From contig JAEEMG010000058.1 in NCBI GenBank assembly GCA_016283095.1, positions 40,252-104,251 on the forward strand: a DNA stretch of 64,000 nt. Direction: 5' to 3'. A program made the position numbers and the translations under genes. The DNA is from Paludibacteraceae bacterium. GTDB taxonomy: Bacteria; Bacteroidota; Bacteroidia; Bacteroidales; Paludibacteraceae. Numbering within the stretch: the first letter of the stretch is position 1; the number at the start of each line of letters is the position of its first letter. Below the pieces are notes generated by a model. That model was not told the DNA's origin. It saw only the letters and a list, made by a program, of their open reading frames with translations, and searched no databases. Positions 1 through 8,134 of this stretch are shown here, in pieces.

Positions 1-907
1 GGATCAACTGGATATTCCAGTTCTCTACCAAGTAGTCGACTGTCTCTGCCTTCCACCACTGTGGAGCTGAGCAACTCCAGAACCAGCTTGGTCCCATTAG
101 ACAAACTTTCTCTCCAGCTTCGTTGCGTACTGCACCGTTTTTAGTGTTAAGCTTTCCGTTTTTTGTCACAACGAAATCTTGTCTTTTTGAAGGTCTGGCA
201 ATCTTTACTTTCAACTCCTTGACAGTCTCTCCCATAGTGATTGTTATCACATCCGAACCTTCGCTGCTTGAAGCTGTGTAACGGCCATCTGTTGTGTTTG
301 ACGACCATTTTGTATTTGCTGCGACCAATTCGCCAGCGTTGTTGTATCCTCTTGCTATGATGTCCACTGTCTCATCAGGCATCAAATTAAGTTTGCTTGG
401 AGACGTAGTAATCTTAGTGACTTCGGCGTCAGTTGATGATGTCTTGATAAACTGGAAATAGTCGATGTTGACAGATTTGCCAGTACAGATGACGTAGAAT
501 TTCTGTTTTCCGGCTTTCAATGGGAACAAGGCACTCTCATCTTTTGGAAAATCTGGCCAATTGTTCATTGGCACTTCCCACCACTTCTCTGCATTGTTGG
601 CTTGTGTGTCGAAAATGTAATAGTTGCCATTGGCATCCTGTATCTTTACATTTCCGTCTTTTCCTGTAAGATAATGGAATGAGATCTGATATAAACCATC
701 TGATGGAATTTCAACTTCGTAAGTAAGTTTCTCACCTTCTTCGTCGAAGTATCCGATTGTCTTGCCACCATTTTCTGTGACAATTTTAGAGTTAAGACTT
801 TTAGCGTCGGTGAAGTCTTCTGCTTCAACCTTGATCTGGCCGTGTGCCGACGCTGATAAAAGTAGGGCGGCTGCAAGCCATCCGACTTTTGCGTAATTCT
901 TGTTCAT
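1..907 (-). CDS. GH5 cellulase with N-terminal CBM6 and Ig-like domain (3' end outside window)
   Basis: This open frame is missing from the ORF track because it runs off the left edge; I read it from the ATG at 907 with no stop down to base 1. Residues 1-23 form a signal peptide ending ASAHG. Residues about 25-155 look like a CBM6-type carbohydrate-binding module (VEAEDF start, IDYFQFIK end). An Ig-like linker (about 160-235) follows. The last visible part (VCLMGPSWFWS, then TVDYLVENWN) matches the start of a GH5 barrel, probably subfamily 2. A secreted endo-beta-1,4-glucanase is the likely function. The catalytic glutamates and any sorting domain lie outside the window, so activity cannot be checked. 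The promoter is at 1069-1099. Confidence 0.8.
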   Translation of the reverse strand, partial: MNKNYAKVGWLAAALLLSASAHGQIKVEAEDFTDAKSLNSKIVTENGGKTIGYFDEEGEKLTYEVEIPSDGLYQISFHYLTGKDGNVKIQDANGNYYIFDTQANNAEKWWEVPMNNWPDFPKDESALFPLKAGKQKFYVICTGKSVNIDYFQFIKTSSTDAEVTKITTSPSKLNLMPDETVDIIARGYNNAGELVAANTKWSSNTTDGRYTASSSEGSDVITITMGETVKELKVKIARPSKRQDFVVTKNGKLNTKNGAVRNEAGEKVCLMGPSWFWSCSAPQWWKAETVDYLVENWNIQLI

Positions 908-1068
908 GGTATTATGCATATTTTAGTTTTTATTTCCCTAAAAATATATGAATATGGCCTTTGCAAATTCAGAAAGGACAACATCTGAATGTCAAGTTGT
1001 TTTTGGTCATATTTCTGATAACCCAGTGTTTGCCGTCTAATAACATAAAGACGTAGGACTAACATTCG

Positions 1069-1099
1069 CAAAAGTAAAAATAAATTTGAATAACAACAA
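1069..1099 (-). promoter_or_regulatory. Bacteroidetes-type promoter of the CBM6-GH5 gene
   Basis: Read on the minus strand, TACTTTTG (1069-1076) matches the -7 consensus TAnnTTTG, and TTGTTG (1094-1099) fits the -33 box with about 17-20 nt between. The transcript would start near 1062 and carry a long leader. Confidence 0.6.
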
Positions 1100-1170
1100 T
1101 AATTTGACCGCATTATGATTTTTTTCTCTTATTTTTCCCCTTTTCAAGACGTGATGATTCATCATATATA

Positions 1171-1212
1171 AAAAATCCCGGCTGAATGAGTGACACCACA
1201 GTAGCCGGGATT
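1171..1212 (-). terminator. Rho-independent terminator after serpin
   Basis: A 10-bp stem AATCCCGGCT/AGCCGGGATT with a 19-nt loop is followed on the minus strand by a T-run. It lies 25 nt downstream of the serpin stop. Confidence 0.85.
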
Positions 1213-1236
1213 ATCTTGATCGTGAAAAAGATTTCG

Positions 1237-2814
1237 CTATTTTGCCGATGGGTCGTTGATCAATCCAATGAACAATACTTCGTGTTTGTGTGGGTTGTTG
1301 ATTGTCACGACAAACGGACGATTGACATCAACTTTTACAGACTTATATTCATGTATTGCTGCTCCTTCCATAGAAATGGTTGTTATTGCTGCACCTTTAG
1401 CACCGTCTTCATCAATTTCCAGATGTGTCAGTTGTTTAACATTAGTGACATGTGCTCCGTTTGCAATATTGTTGAAGTTTTTAGAGAAGACGTTTTCCAA
1501 TCCGATTTTTTTCAGACTCTCGTTCAATTCAATTTTATCGTTTAGATTGAATTTTGGCAGAGAAAGTGAAGGACAGTAGATTGTGTCCGGACCCATTTCT
1601 GTATGTCCACGTTTGTAGTGGATGCTGTCAAGATCAATTTCTGCAAGTGCCTTTTCTGGAGAAACACCTTCGTTTGGAAGGATGACATTCATGACGTATC
1701 CAGCGTGGAAGTTAAGCGTGACTAACTGATAGTTGTCTCCTTCCGCATAGCATCCTTCGTAGTGATTTTTCATCTTCTCAACTAACATTTTTTCTCCTGT
1801 CGCTGTGGTGAATGTGTCGGGGCTTGTATATGATGGATTAAATTTATTTGCCCATTCAGCTTGGAAACTCAATGCATTCGCCAATACTATCCATAGAGCT
1901 GGATTTTTAGGGATTTGCATTGAAGGGATCATTCCGTTTGTCGTTTCTTTCGCCCATTTATCCATTAATTTATATGTTGTGTCAAGTGCGAAATCAACGT
2001 TGTTAGCTGCCGCTTTATAGTAATCTTCAATGTTCTGCAAATAGTTTTTGCCGAAAGGTATGCCATTCTGTAGGAATGCGGCGTTTGCCACTCCGATTTC
2101 AACTTCCATTGGATTCTCTGTTATCAGAGTGTTCATACGCTTTTCGTACATGTTGTTCAGAAAGTCGAGTGGCATGTCTTGCTGGCCTAACATTTTTGTG
2201 ATCTCTGCGTAAGCACTGTCGTCGTCTGCTCCGTTCACCAACATGGCAAGAGCAAACTGTAGACTTGTTGGCGAGAAGATCAGATTCTTGTCTTTGTGCC
2301 CTTCTTCTTTGGATATTTCCCAGAATTGAGCTGTCGCAATTTTGTTGGCAGAACGGATTGCGTCAACCTCATTTCCATTGAGCGTTAGATTTAGTTTGTC
2401 TTTGGCTTTATATACACAATTGCTATATTCTTTTTGCGCATGGTATATAGCCTCTCTTATTTCCCATTCGCTTGCACCTCTTTCTCTCAAATCTTGTACA
2501 ATTGATGTGTCGTAGATGCAGTCGTTTTCCATTGCCGTTTTGATGTCCCAGTTGGCTACATCACCATCCATACGTGCTATCTCTTCGTCGAATGTCACTT
2601 CTGCTCCATTCGAGGAATAAAGAGTGGATGATCCATCTGTACGGGTGACTTTGATGAAAATTTCGTCGCCATCTTTCACATGGCTCACTCGGTCTGTCTT
2701 CTCTACCTTCACATCATATTCCTTGCCATCAGGCAAATTGATGTGCATATATTGCGTCGCAGACATTGTGCATGCCGCAAACAATCCGAGTGCTGTGAGT
2801 ATATGTTTCTTCAT
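1237..2814 (-). CDS. Serpin family serine protease inhibitor (copy 1)
   Basis: This 525-aa protein has an N-terminal export signal, a module of about 55 residues (QYMHINLPDGKEYDV) shared with the other serpin, a charged helical stretch, and a full serpin fold from about residue 155. Serpin hallmarks are FSPTSLQFALAMLVNGA and the C-terminal NRPFVVTINN...EVLFIGLINDP. The reactive-loop hinge DEDGAKGAAITT (near residue 465) has the small residues expected of an inhibitory serpin. The scissile bond probably lies among Met-Glu-Gly-Ala-Ala, suggesting an elastase-like target, which is inference. The FAAC sequence near residue 15 could be a relaxed lipobox, so lipoprotein versus cleaved secretion is undecided. 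It starts 4 nt after the stop of the upstream mini-protein, so translation is probably coupled. There is no sorting domain of its own. Confidence 0.93.
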   Translation of the reverse strand: MKKHILTALGLFAACTMSATQYMHINLPDGKEYDVKVEKTDRVSHVKDGDEIFIKVTRTDGSSTLYSSNGAEVTFDEEIARMDGDVANWDIKTAMENDCIYDTSIVQDLRERGASEWEIREAIYHAQKEYSNCVYKAKDKLNLTLNGNEVDAIRSANKIATAQFWEISKEEGHKDKNLIFSPTSLQFALAMLVNGADDDSAYAEITKMLGQQDMPLDFLNNMYEKRMNTLITENPMEVEIGVANAAFLQNGIPFGKNYLQNIEDYYKAAANNVDFALDTTYKLMDKWAKETTNGMIPSMQIPKNPALWIVLANALSFQAEWANKFNPSYTSPDTFTTATGEKMLVEKMKNHYEGCYAEGDNYQLVTLNFHAGYVMNVILPNEGVSPEKALAEIDLDSIHYKRGHTEMGPDTIYCPSLSLPKFNLNDKIELNESLKKIGLENVFSKNFNNIANGAHVTNVKQLTHLEIDEDGAKGAAITTISMEGAAIHEYKSVKVDVNRPFVVTINNPHKHEVLFIGLINDPSAK

Positions 2815-2818
2815 AACC

Positions 2819-3289
2819 TTATTCTTTTATAAGTTTGACGGTTTGTGAGTCTGTTTTTAGAATGTAGACTCCTTTTGCTTGTGGCAATTTAATCTCTGCC
2901 ACACCTTCAGCTGACGCATTCACTTTTTGAATTGCAGATCCTGCTACTGAATAAAGAATCACTGAAGATTTCGGTTGCAATCCCTCTGCTTTGACGTGGC
3001 TGTTATCGGAATATGTGAAGCGGACTTCCTTGCTTCCCAAAACAGCGACGTTGCTTAAAGAACCGTCAGTGAAATGATACGAGTCGACTTTGCTGAGCTC
3101 GAATGCTGTCCTTGCTGATCCACTGACAATAAAACTGTCTGCCTGATAAGTGATTTTGGGAGATTCCGACAGAAGGTACGAAAACTTTGTTCCGTCGGTC
3201 AAATCAACTGTGACGTGCGTCGTCTCAGCGAATGCCGGAGCTGACGCCATTGTCATCAGGACTCCGATTGAACGTAATAGATTTTTCAT
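2819..3289 (-). CDS. Small secreted protein: beta module plus T9SS-like C-terminal domain
   Basis: This 156-aa protein has a signal peptide (cut after APAFA), a beta-strand module of about 55 residues ending KVDSYHFTDG, and a C-terminal stretch of about 75 residues resembling the T9SS type A sorting domain (VAGSAIQKVNA, KGVYILKTDSQTVKLI). It has no enzymatic domain. It lies directly upstream of serpin copy 1 with a 4-nt gap, while serpin copy 2 is separated from it by a terminator. The function is not known. The layout suggests a surface or secretion partner for the CTD-less serpin (inference). The 20388 gene has the same architecture. Confidence 0.75.
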   Translation of the reverse strand: MKNLLRSIGVLMTMASAPAFAETTHVTVDLTDGTKFSYLLSESPKITYQADSFIVSGSARTAFELSKVDSYHFTDGSLSNVAVLGSKEVRFTYSDNSHVKAEGLQPKSSVILYSVAGSAIQKVNASAEGVAEIKLPQAKGVYILKTDSQTVKLIKE

Positions 3290-3340
3290 GTTGTAAATTT
3301 TATGTTTATGTTTAATTTTAAGTGTAATGCTCGCAAGAAA

Positions 3341-3380
3341 ATAAAATCAGTAGAGACGAGATTATTCCCGTCGCTACTGA
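3341..3380 (-). terminator. Terminator between serpin copy 2 and the mini-protein gene
   Basis: A 12-bp stem, TCAGTAGaGACG with CGTCgCTACTGA (one mismatch) and a 10-nt loop, is followed on the minus strand by TTTTATTTT. It lies just after the stop of serpin copy 2 and overlaps the likely promoter region of the next gene. Confidence 0.8.
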
Positions 3381-3391
3381 AAAAATACTCT

Positions 3392-4954
3392 TTAATTTTT
3401 TAATGTCGGATCGTTGATCAATCCGATGAAAAGTACTTCGTGTGTCTTAGGATTGTTGATTGTCACTATGAACGGACGGTTGACATCAACGTTTACAACC
3501 TCATCCATATATGCACTTCCAGTTAACTCTACTAATGTCACAGCCGCACCTTTCGCACCGTCTTCATCAATTTCCAAATGTGCCAATTGTTTTACATTAG
3601 TCACCTCCGCATTTTCTACAATGTTGTTGAATTTAGCGATGAATGTCTTTTCTAATCCGATTTTCTTCAACATTTCATTTAACTTAATCTTTGAGTCTAT
3701 GTTGAATTTCGGCAATGAAAGTCTTGGGCTGTAAAGAATGTAGAAGGATCCCGCATCTTCGGTTTTGTGTTTTATGTTATCAAAATCGATTTCTGCAAGA
3801 ACTGCTTCTGGAGAAACACCTTCTGCTGGTAGAACCACATTCATCTGGAATCCCTCGTAAAATGGCAAAGTGACGAGTTGGTAGTTTTCTCCTTCTGCAT
3901 AATTGCCAACAAAGTAATGATTCATCTTCTCTACTTGCTTCACTTCTCCTGTCGATGTGGTGAATTTGCCAATCTCTGTTCTCATTGTGTCAAATTTCTC
4001 TTCCCATTCCGACTGGAAACTTAGGGCATTGGCTAATACAAGAATTAATGATGGATCTTTGTCAATGCCTAATTTTTTTATCATTTCATTTGTAGACTTT
4101 TCTGCCCAATTGTCCATTTTTGTATATGTGGAGTCTTCATTGAAGTCTACGTTGTTGGCTGCTGCTTTGTAGTATCCCTCAATGTTTTGCAAGAAGTTTT
4201 TTCCAATAGGAAGCCCTTTTTGGATGAAAGCCGCATTTGTTATTCCAATATTGACTTTTTGAGGATTTACCATTTTAAGATTAGTCAAACGCTTTGAATA
4301 CATGTCGTTCAACTCGTCGAGTGGTATGTTTTCTTTTCCTAAAGCGGTTGTGATTTCTGCGTATGCTTCGTCATCATCGGCTCCATTTGCCAACATGGCT
4401 AAGGCAAACTGCAAACTGGTAGGCGAGAAGATCAAGTTTTTGTCTTTGAAGTCTTTATCTTTAGAAATGTTGGTAAAGAGTTTTGTCGCGAATTTGTTTG
4501 CGGAACTTTGTGTCTCAATCTCTTTGTCAGAGAAGTTTATTTTTTTCTCATTTCTCTTTTCTTTGACACAATCGCTATAACTTTCTTGTATTTTGAATAT
4601 CTCCCAATCGTCAGCCCCAGACTCTTTTAATTCACGAATTCGGGCGGAGTCGTATTCACAACCTTCTACCATAGTAGATACAATGTCCCAGTTGGCGACA
4701 TCGCTATCCATGCGTGTGATTTTTTCGTCGAATGTCACTTCGGCTCCATCCAAAGGATAAAGAGAGTAGGAACTGTCTGTACGGGAAACTTTGATGAAAA
4801 CTTCGTCACCTTTTTTCACATGGCTCACACGATCTGTTTTCTCTACTTTCACATCATACTCCTTGCCGTTTGGCAGGTTGATGTGCATATATTGCGTCGC
4901 TGACATTGAGCATGCCGCAATAATTCCGATTGCTGATAGTAAATGTTTTTTCAT
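3392..4954 (-). CDS. Serpin family serine protease inhibitor (copy 2)
   Basis: This 520-aa paralogue is collinear with the serpin at 1237-2814, including the N-terminal module (QYMHINLPNGKEYDV). The serpin fold shows FSPTSLQFALAMLANGA, hinge DEDGAKGAAVTL and C-terminus NRPFIVTINN...EVLFIGLINDP. The reactive loop beyond the hinge (VELTGSAYMDEV) differs from copy 1 (ISMEGAAIHEY), so the two probably inhibit different proteases. IAAC at residues 12-15 fits a lipobox better than in copy 1, so it may be a surface lipoprotein. It has its own promoter (5070-5077) and terminator (3341-3380). Confidence 0.93.
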   Translation of the reverse strand: MKKHLLSAIGIIAACSMSATQYMHINLPNGKEYDVKVEKTDRVSHVKKGDEVFIKVSRTDSSYSLYPLDGAEVTFDEKITRMDSDVANWDIVSTMVEGCEYDSARIRELKESGADDWEIFKIQESYSDCVKEKRNEKKINFSDKEIETQSSANKFATKLFTNISKDKDFKDKNLIFSPTSLQFALAMLANGADDDEAYAEITTALGKENIPLDELNDMYSKRLTNLKMVNPQKVNIGITNAAFIQKGLPIGKNFLQNIEGYYKAAANNVDFNEDSTYTKMDNWAEKSTNEMIKKLGIDKDPSLILVLANALSFQSEWEEKFDTMRTEIGKFTTSTGEVKQVEKMNHYFVGNYAEGENYQLVTLPFYEGFQMNVVLPAEGVSPEAVLAEIDFDNIKHKTEDAGSFYILYSPRLSLPKFNIDSKIKLNEMLKKIGLEKTFIAKFNNIVENAEVTNVKQLAHLEIDEDGAKGAAVTLVELTGSAYMDEVVNVDVNRPFIVTINNPKTHEVLFIGLINDPTLKN

Positions 4955-5069
4955 AATAAATATTTTATCCTCATATCTCAGATAATCATGTTTGATTTTT
5001 TTCGCTATGCAAGATTGTCTTGCTACTTTGTAATTTAAAACTAACTAACTTTGGTTGTCTGAGACGTTG

Positions 5070-5077
5070 CAAATATA
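5070..5077 (-). promoter_or_regulatory. -7 element for serpin copy 2
   Basis: TATATTTG on the minus strand matches TAnnTTTG. No good -33 TTG is seen at the expected distance. Confidence 0.5.
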
Positions 5078-5199
5078 ATGATAAAATTGAGTCGTTAAAC
5101 ATTCCGTCGCAAAATATTGACTTTAAGTATGCTATTTCTCAGTGATTTGGAAAATATAATTTTTTTTTGTTCTTGTTTATTTGATTTAGAAATATCAAG

Positions 5200-5245
5200 T
5201 AAAAAATGACACGGATAAAACATTTGATTTTGTTGAATCCGTGTC
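5200..5245 (-). terminator. Terminator of the antiporter gene
   Basis: A 9-bp stem GACACGGAT/ATCCGTGTC with a 20-nt loop is followed by a T6 run on the minus strand, about 50 nt after the stop at 5295. Confidence 0.8.
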
Positions 5246-5294
5246 GAAGTGAACATGAAATATAAATGATATCCAAGGAATCAGATACAGAATA

Positions 5295-6749
5295 TCAGGA
5301 AATCACCTTTTTCTGACGCTCTATGGTCAACAATTTGTCTCCAACCTTCAGCTCCAGTTTGCCGTTTGGCACAATGAAACTATCGCCTCGCTTCACCATC
5401 ATCACCAGCATCCCATCTGGAAATTTCATATCAGAAAGACGATTGCCATTGATGAAATCTTCATCTGTCATTATCATTTCGGAGAGTTGAGATTCCAGTT
5501 TTTCAGGAAGTTCAATGCCAAAATCATTTCCGTCTTTTGGTTCGACTGTGGATAATCCCAACCAGTGGGCACATGCGGTAATTGTGGTTCCTTGCAGCAA
5601 CAGAGATAGAAGAGTGATGACAAAGACAACATTGAAAAGGAAATATGCGTTTTCAATTCCAGCGATCACTGGATAGGTCGCAAAGATTATCGGCACCGCG
5701 CCACGAAGCCCGACCCACGACAAAAACAGTTTTGCTTTCGCAGGTATGTTGAATGGGGTAAGACAAAGGAATATCGCAGCAGGACGTGATACGAACATCA
5801 TAAATAGTCCGATCGCAATGGCGACTGGCAGTACACTCCACATCTCATGCGGATTGACAAGCAGTCCAAGTGTGATAAACATCACGATCTGCAAAAGCCA
5901 TGTGACTCCTTGCATGAATGCGTTCATCTCTTTTTTGTATAACAACCTGCTGTTTCCTGCTACAAGTCCCGCTACGTAGACGGCCAGATACCCATTGCCT
6001 TTCAACTGGTCTGTAAGGGTGAATATGATGAAGATCATGCTCAACACCAATACAGAGTAGAGTGATGAGTTAGGCAGGTTGATATGGTTCACAATCCAAA
6101 CAGATGCATGGCCGAGTATGTAACCCAATAATCCTCCAACCACTAGTTGAATCAAGATTTCCAAAGCTAATCCCCATCCGGAAAACTGATCAGCAGATAT
6201 GATTGCCTGTACTAAAGCAATTGTGAGAACATATGCCATCGGGTCGTTCGATCCGCTTTCCAACTCAAGTGTTGGACGTAGATTATATTTCAGCCCAATA
6301 CGCTGCGAACGTAAGAGATTAAAAACAGATGCGGAATCTGTTGATGATACAGTGGCCGCCAGCAACATGGAAAGAGGCAACGATAATCCAATGTCCAGAC
6401 TTGTCCATTCCGACATCAGATAGATGAACAGACCGGTTATTCCCGTCGTCAGCATTACTCCTATTGTAGAAAGCACAAGCCCCTGTGATAATATCGGTTT
6501 TATATCGTGGAACTTAGTGTCCATTCCTCCTGAGAACAAGATGACACTGAGGGAGAGCATGCCGATTAACTGTGCATTCTCATGACTGTCAAATTCCAAT
6601 CCTAGTCCGTCAACACCGAAAAGCATGCCTGTGAAAAGAAACAGTAGGAGAGTAGGGATGCCAAAACGATATCCCCATTTGCTGATGAAAATACTTGCAA
6701 AGACGAGTATGGCTCCTATAAAAACAATATTCTCTGGTGTCAAAGTCAT
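5295..6749 (-). CDS. Potassium/proton antiporter, NhaP2/CvrA type
   Basis: This 484-aa inner-membrane protein has about 12-13 hydrophobic segments over residues 5-395. They include the CPA-family motifs GMLFGVDGLG, SVILFSGGMDT and the ion-site stretch ATVSSTDSASVFNLL...ELESGSNDPMAY. A C-terminal TrkA_C/RCK_C domain (about 405-480, LKVGDKLLTIERQ) should bind a nucleotide or ion and gate transport. K+ (or Na+) efflux in exchange for protons is expected. It has its own terminator, and no operon partner is evident. Confidence 0.9.
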   Translation of the reverse strand: MTLTPENIVFIGAILVFASIFISKWGYRFGIPTLLLFLFTGMLFGVDGLGLEFDSHENAQLIGMLSLSVILFSGGMDTKFHDIKPILSQGLVLSTIGVMLTTGITGLFIYLMSEWTSLDIGLSLPLSMLLAATVSSTDSASVFNLLRSQRIGLKYNLRPTLELESGSNDPMAYVLTIALVQAIISADQFSGWGLALEILIQLVVGGLLGYILGHASVWIVNHINLPNSSLYSVLVLSMIFIIFTLTDQLKGNGYLAVYVAGLVAGNSRLLYKKEMNAFMQGVTWLLQIVMFITLGLLVNPHEMWSVLPVAIAIGLFMMFVSRPAAIFLCLTPFNIPAKAKLFLSWVGLRGAVPIIFATYPVIAGIENAYFLFNVVFVITLLSLLLQGTTITACAHWLGLSTVEPKDGNDFGIELPEKLESQLSEMIMTDEDFINGNRLSDMKFPDGMLVMMVKRGDSFIVPNGKLELKVGDKLLTIERQKKVIS

Positions 6750-6787
6750 AGTAAATAGTAATTAGAATTAAAGAGACGAGATTAAAA

Positions 6788-6817
6788 GCCCGCCGCCACG
6801 TATTGTCCGACGGCGGA
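6788..6817 (-). terminator. Possible terminator of the small-protein operon
   Basis: A GC-rich 6-bp stem CCGCCG/CGGCGG with a 15-nt loop lies just after the stop at 6826. On the minus strand it is followed by GGGCTTTTAAT, a weak T-tract. Confidence 0.5.
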
Positions 6818-6825
6818 CTGTTTGT

Positions 6826-7224
6826 TTAGAATAACTGATTGATGATCTTCGCGTCTTCCCCCTCATAGATTATGACATCTGAGACGGGTTTATATTCGTA
6901 ATCTGATTGCTTATATTGCAATAAATGCATTACTGCATACGACGCGTCCTGCGAAACACAGGCCTCCAGCATATAATTGCCATTAGGAGTGTCATTGATA
7001 CGGAAGTTTTCTGCGACCTTTGATAGATTGTCACGAGTCGCTTGCAAAATACGGTGCAAACGTTGTCCGTCTGGGATACTTAATTTTACCCTTTTAGCTT
7101 CTATGACACTTCCTGTCGGTGCATATTTTACCGTGCTCAACAAGCCGAAGAACGACTTGCATACATTGATACGATTATCACTACAGATGTTTTCCCACAT
7201 CTGCAAACTTTTAATATTTGCCAT
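6826..7224 (-). CDS. Conserved hypothetical protein, 132 aa
   Basis: A soluble 132-aa protein with no signal peptide or membrane segment, starting MANIKSLQMWENIC. The C-terminal half is beta-rich and ends DVIIYEGEDAKIINQLF. I do not recognise a named domain; similar MANIKSLQMW proteins exist in Bacteroidales to my recollection. Its start overlaps the end of the 59-aa ORF by 14 nt (7211-7224), which implies translational coupling. It is the last gene of an operon driven from 7882-7912. Confidence 0.75.
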   Translation of the reverse strand: MANIKSLQMWENICSDNRINVCKSFFGLLSTVKYAPTGSVIEAKRVKLSIPDGQRLHRILQATRDNLSKVAENFRINDTPNGNYMLEACVSQDASYAVMHLLQYKQSDYEYKPVSDVIIYEGEDAKIINQLF

Positions 7225-7390
7225 TTTGATTTTCTTTGATAGGTTTAATAATAATTCTCTTTTTTAAGAATCTGTTTTCTGTACGGCTGAATGTGATGTT
7301 TGTTTGATTGCCTTTTGTCTTATCATAGTCCACACTAAGGGGGTCGCAAAGAAGATCGAACAATGGTGTTCTGTCCTTTGTAATCCTCAT
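7211..7390 (-). CDS. Small basic protein, 59 aa (below the ORF-track cutoff)
   Basis: I read this frame by hand from ATG at 7390 to TAA at 7211: it begins MRITKDRTPLFDLLC and ends PIKENQNGKY. It is absent from the track only because it is under 60 aa. It is Lys/Arg-rich in the C-terminal half (RFLKKRIIIKPIK). Its stop lies inside the start of the 132-aa gene, and it starts 65 nt after the stop of the 133-aa gene, so all three probably form one transcript. A degenerate copy of its leader and first codons occurs at 12414-12510. The function is unknown. Confidence 0.6.
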   Translation of the reverse strand: MRITKDRTPLFDLLCDPLSVDYDKTKGNQTNITFSRTENRFLKKRIIIKPIKENQNGKY

Positions 7391-7455
7391 GTTTCAATAG
7401 CTGGATAAGCTATGAAAAAACTAAACTGAACAGATTCTGAAATATGAAAGAGACC

Positions 7456-7857
7456 CTAACAAAGGATGCGTCTCAACGCAATGACATAGTAGAATCGTGG
7501 AGACGCAATTCCTCTTTGTACCAATATACAAGCACAAAGAAAGAATAAACAAAGAAAATATAAAAAGCAACAGGAGTCTGTCGGCTCCCAATAGTTGGCG
7601 AATCTTCCTGTTTTACCTCCGCCCAAGGTGTGCGGACGAGTAGGGCGGGAACTGCCCAGACTTTGGGTGTCTGGAGCATTTAATAACAGGCTGTATGGCA
7701 ACTGCTCTCCATCAAACAATATGCCATGCTCTTCTTCACATGATTTGACTACGCTTTCTTCTGTCTCATTCACAACAATGTTTTCTTGCCAGACACTTGT
7801 GGAAGTGTTGGATAATCCTAAAAACATTGTGATGACAAGCCAAATGTATGAGATCAT
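7456..7857 (-). CDS. Small membrane-associated protein, 133 aa
   Basis: The track starts this at a TTG (7911), but a strong promoter (-33 at 7909-7912, -7 at 7882-7889) lies inside that extension, so I use the ATG at 7857. The protein has an N-terminal hydrophobic segment (SYIWLVITMFLGL), a central motif (SSRPTRPHTLGGGKTGRFANYW), a Cys-rich second hydrophobic segment (FLYFLCLFFLCAC), and the tail FYYVIALRRILC. I recall similar tails in short Bacteroidales hypotheticals but cannot verify it. No function is assigned. It leads the three-gene small-protein operon. Confidence 0.6.
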   Translation of the reverse strand: MISYIWLVITMFLGLSNTSTSVWQENIVVNETEESVVKSCEEEHGILFDGEQLPYSLLLNAPDTQSLGSSRPTRPHTLGGGKTGRFANYWEPTDSCCFLYFLCLFFLCACILVQRGIASPRFYYVIALRRILC

Positions 7858-7881
7858 ATCTGTGTGAAATAGTCTTTGCCA

Positions 7882-7912
7882 CAAAGATATGTTTTTTTGA
7901 TCCAACTGCAAA
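7882..7912 (-). promoter_or_regulatory. Strong Bacteroidetes promoter of the small-protein operon
   Basis: TATCTTTG (7882-7889) is a perfect -7 element. TTTG (7909-7912) is the -33 box with an exact 19-nt spacer. It decides the start codon of the 133-aa gene, leaving a leader of about 18 nt. Confidence 0.75.
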
Positions 7913-7997
7913 AATTACGCTGTTTTTGACAGAGCAAATGCAGATATTTGTTGCACTGTATGACTATTGGTTGTTTGGAATTGTTCTAAAAGGAATG

Positions 7998-8040
7998 TGA
8001 AAAATACGGACCATTCCACGCATTTGTGGAACAGCCCGTA
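7998..8040 (-). terminator. Terminator of the large secreted protein gene
   Basis: A two-part stem (TACGG/CCGTA and TTCCAC/GTGGAA, loop GCATTT) is followed by TATTTTTC on the minus strand. A second small hairpin, ACGCAC/GTGCGT with a 4-nt loop (8118-8133), sits right at the stop codon. Confidence 0.6.
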
Positions 8041-8134
8041 TCGTAACACAAAACTTACGTCCAAGAACGTATAAAATCTTCTTGCATGAAGACGTACGTA
8101 TTCATTTTGCAATGACACGCACGTCCGTGCGTCT

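Larger units (their letters stand above)
908..1236. other. Intergenic region between serpin stop and GH5 start
   Basis: This stretch of about 330 bases holds the GH5 promoter (1069-1099, minus strand), an inferred 5' leader of about 150 nt, and the serpin terminator (1171-1212). The plus-strand ORF at 1186-1545 is a shadow of the serpin and its terminator. I see no further gene. Confidence 0.7.
4955..5294. other. Intergenic region upstream of serpin copy 2
   Basis: This stretch of about 340 bases holds the serpin promoter (-7 at 5070-5077), a leader of about 105 nt with a small hairpin (GCAAGA/TCTTGC, 5009-5023), an A/T-rich tract and the antiporter terminator (5200-5245). No ORF of note is seen. 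Confidence 0.65.
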
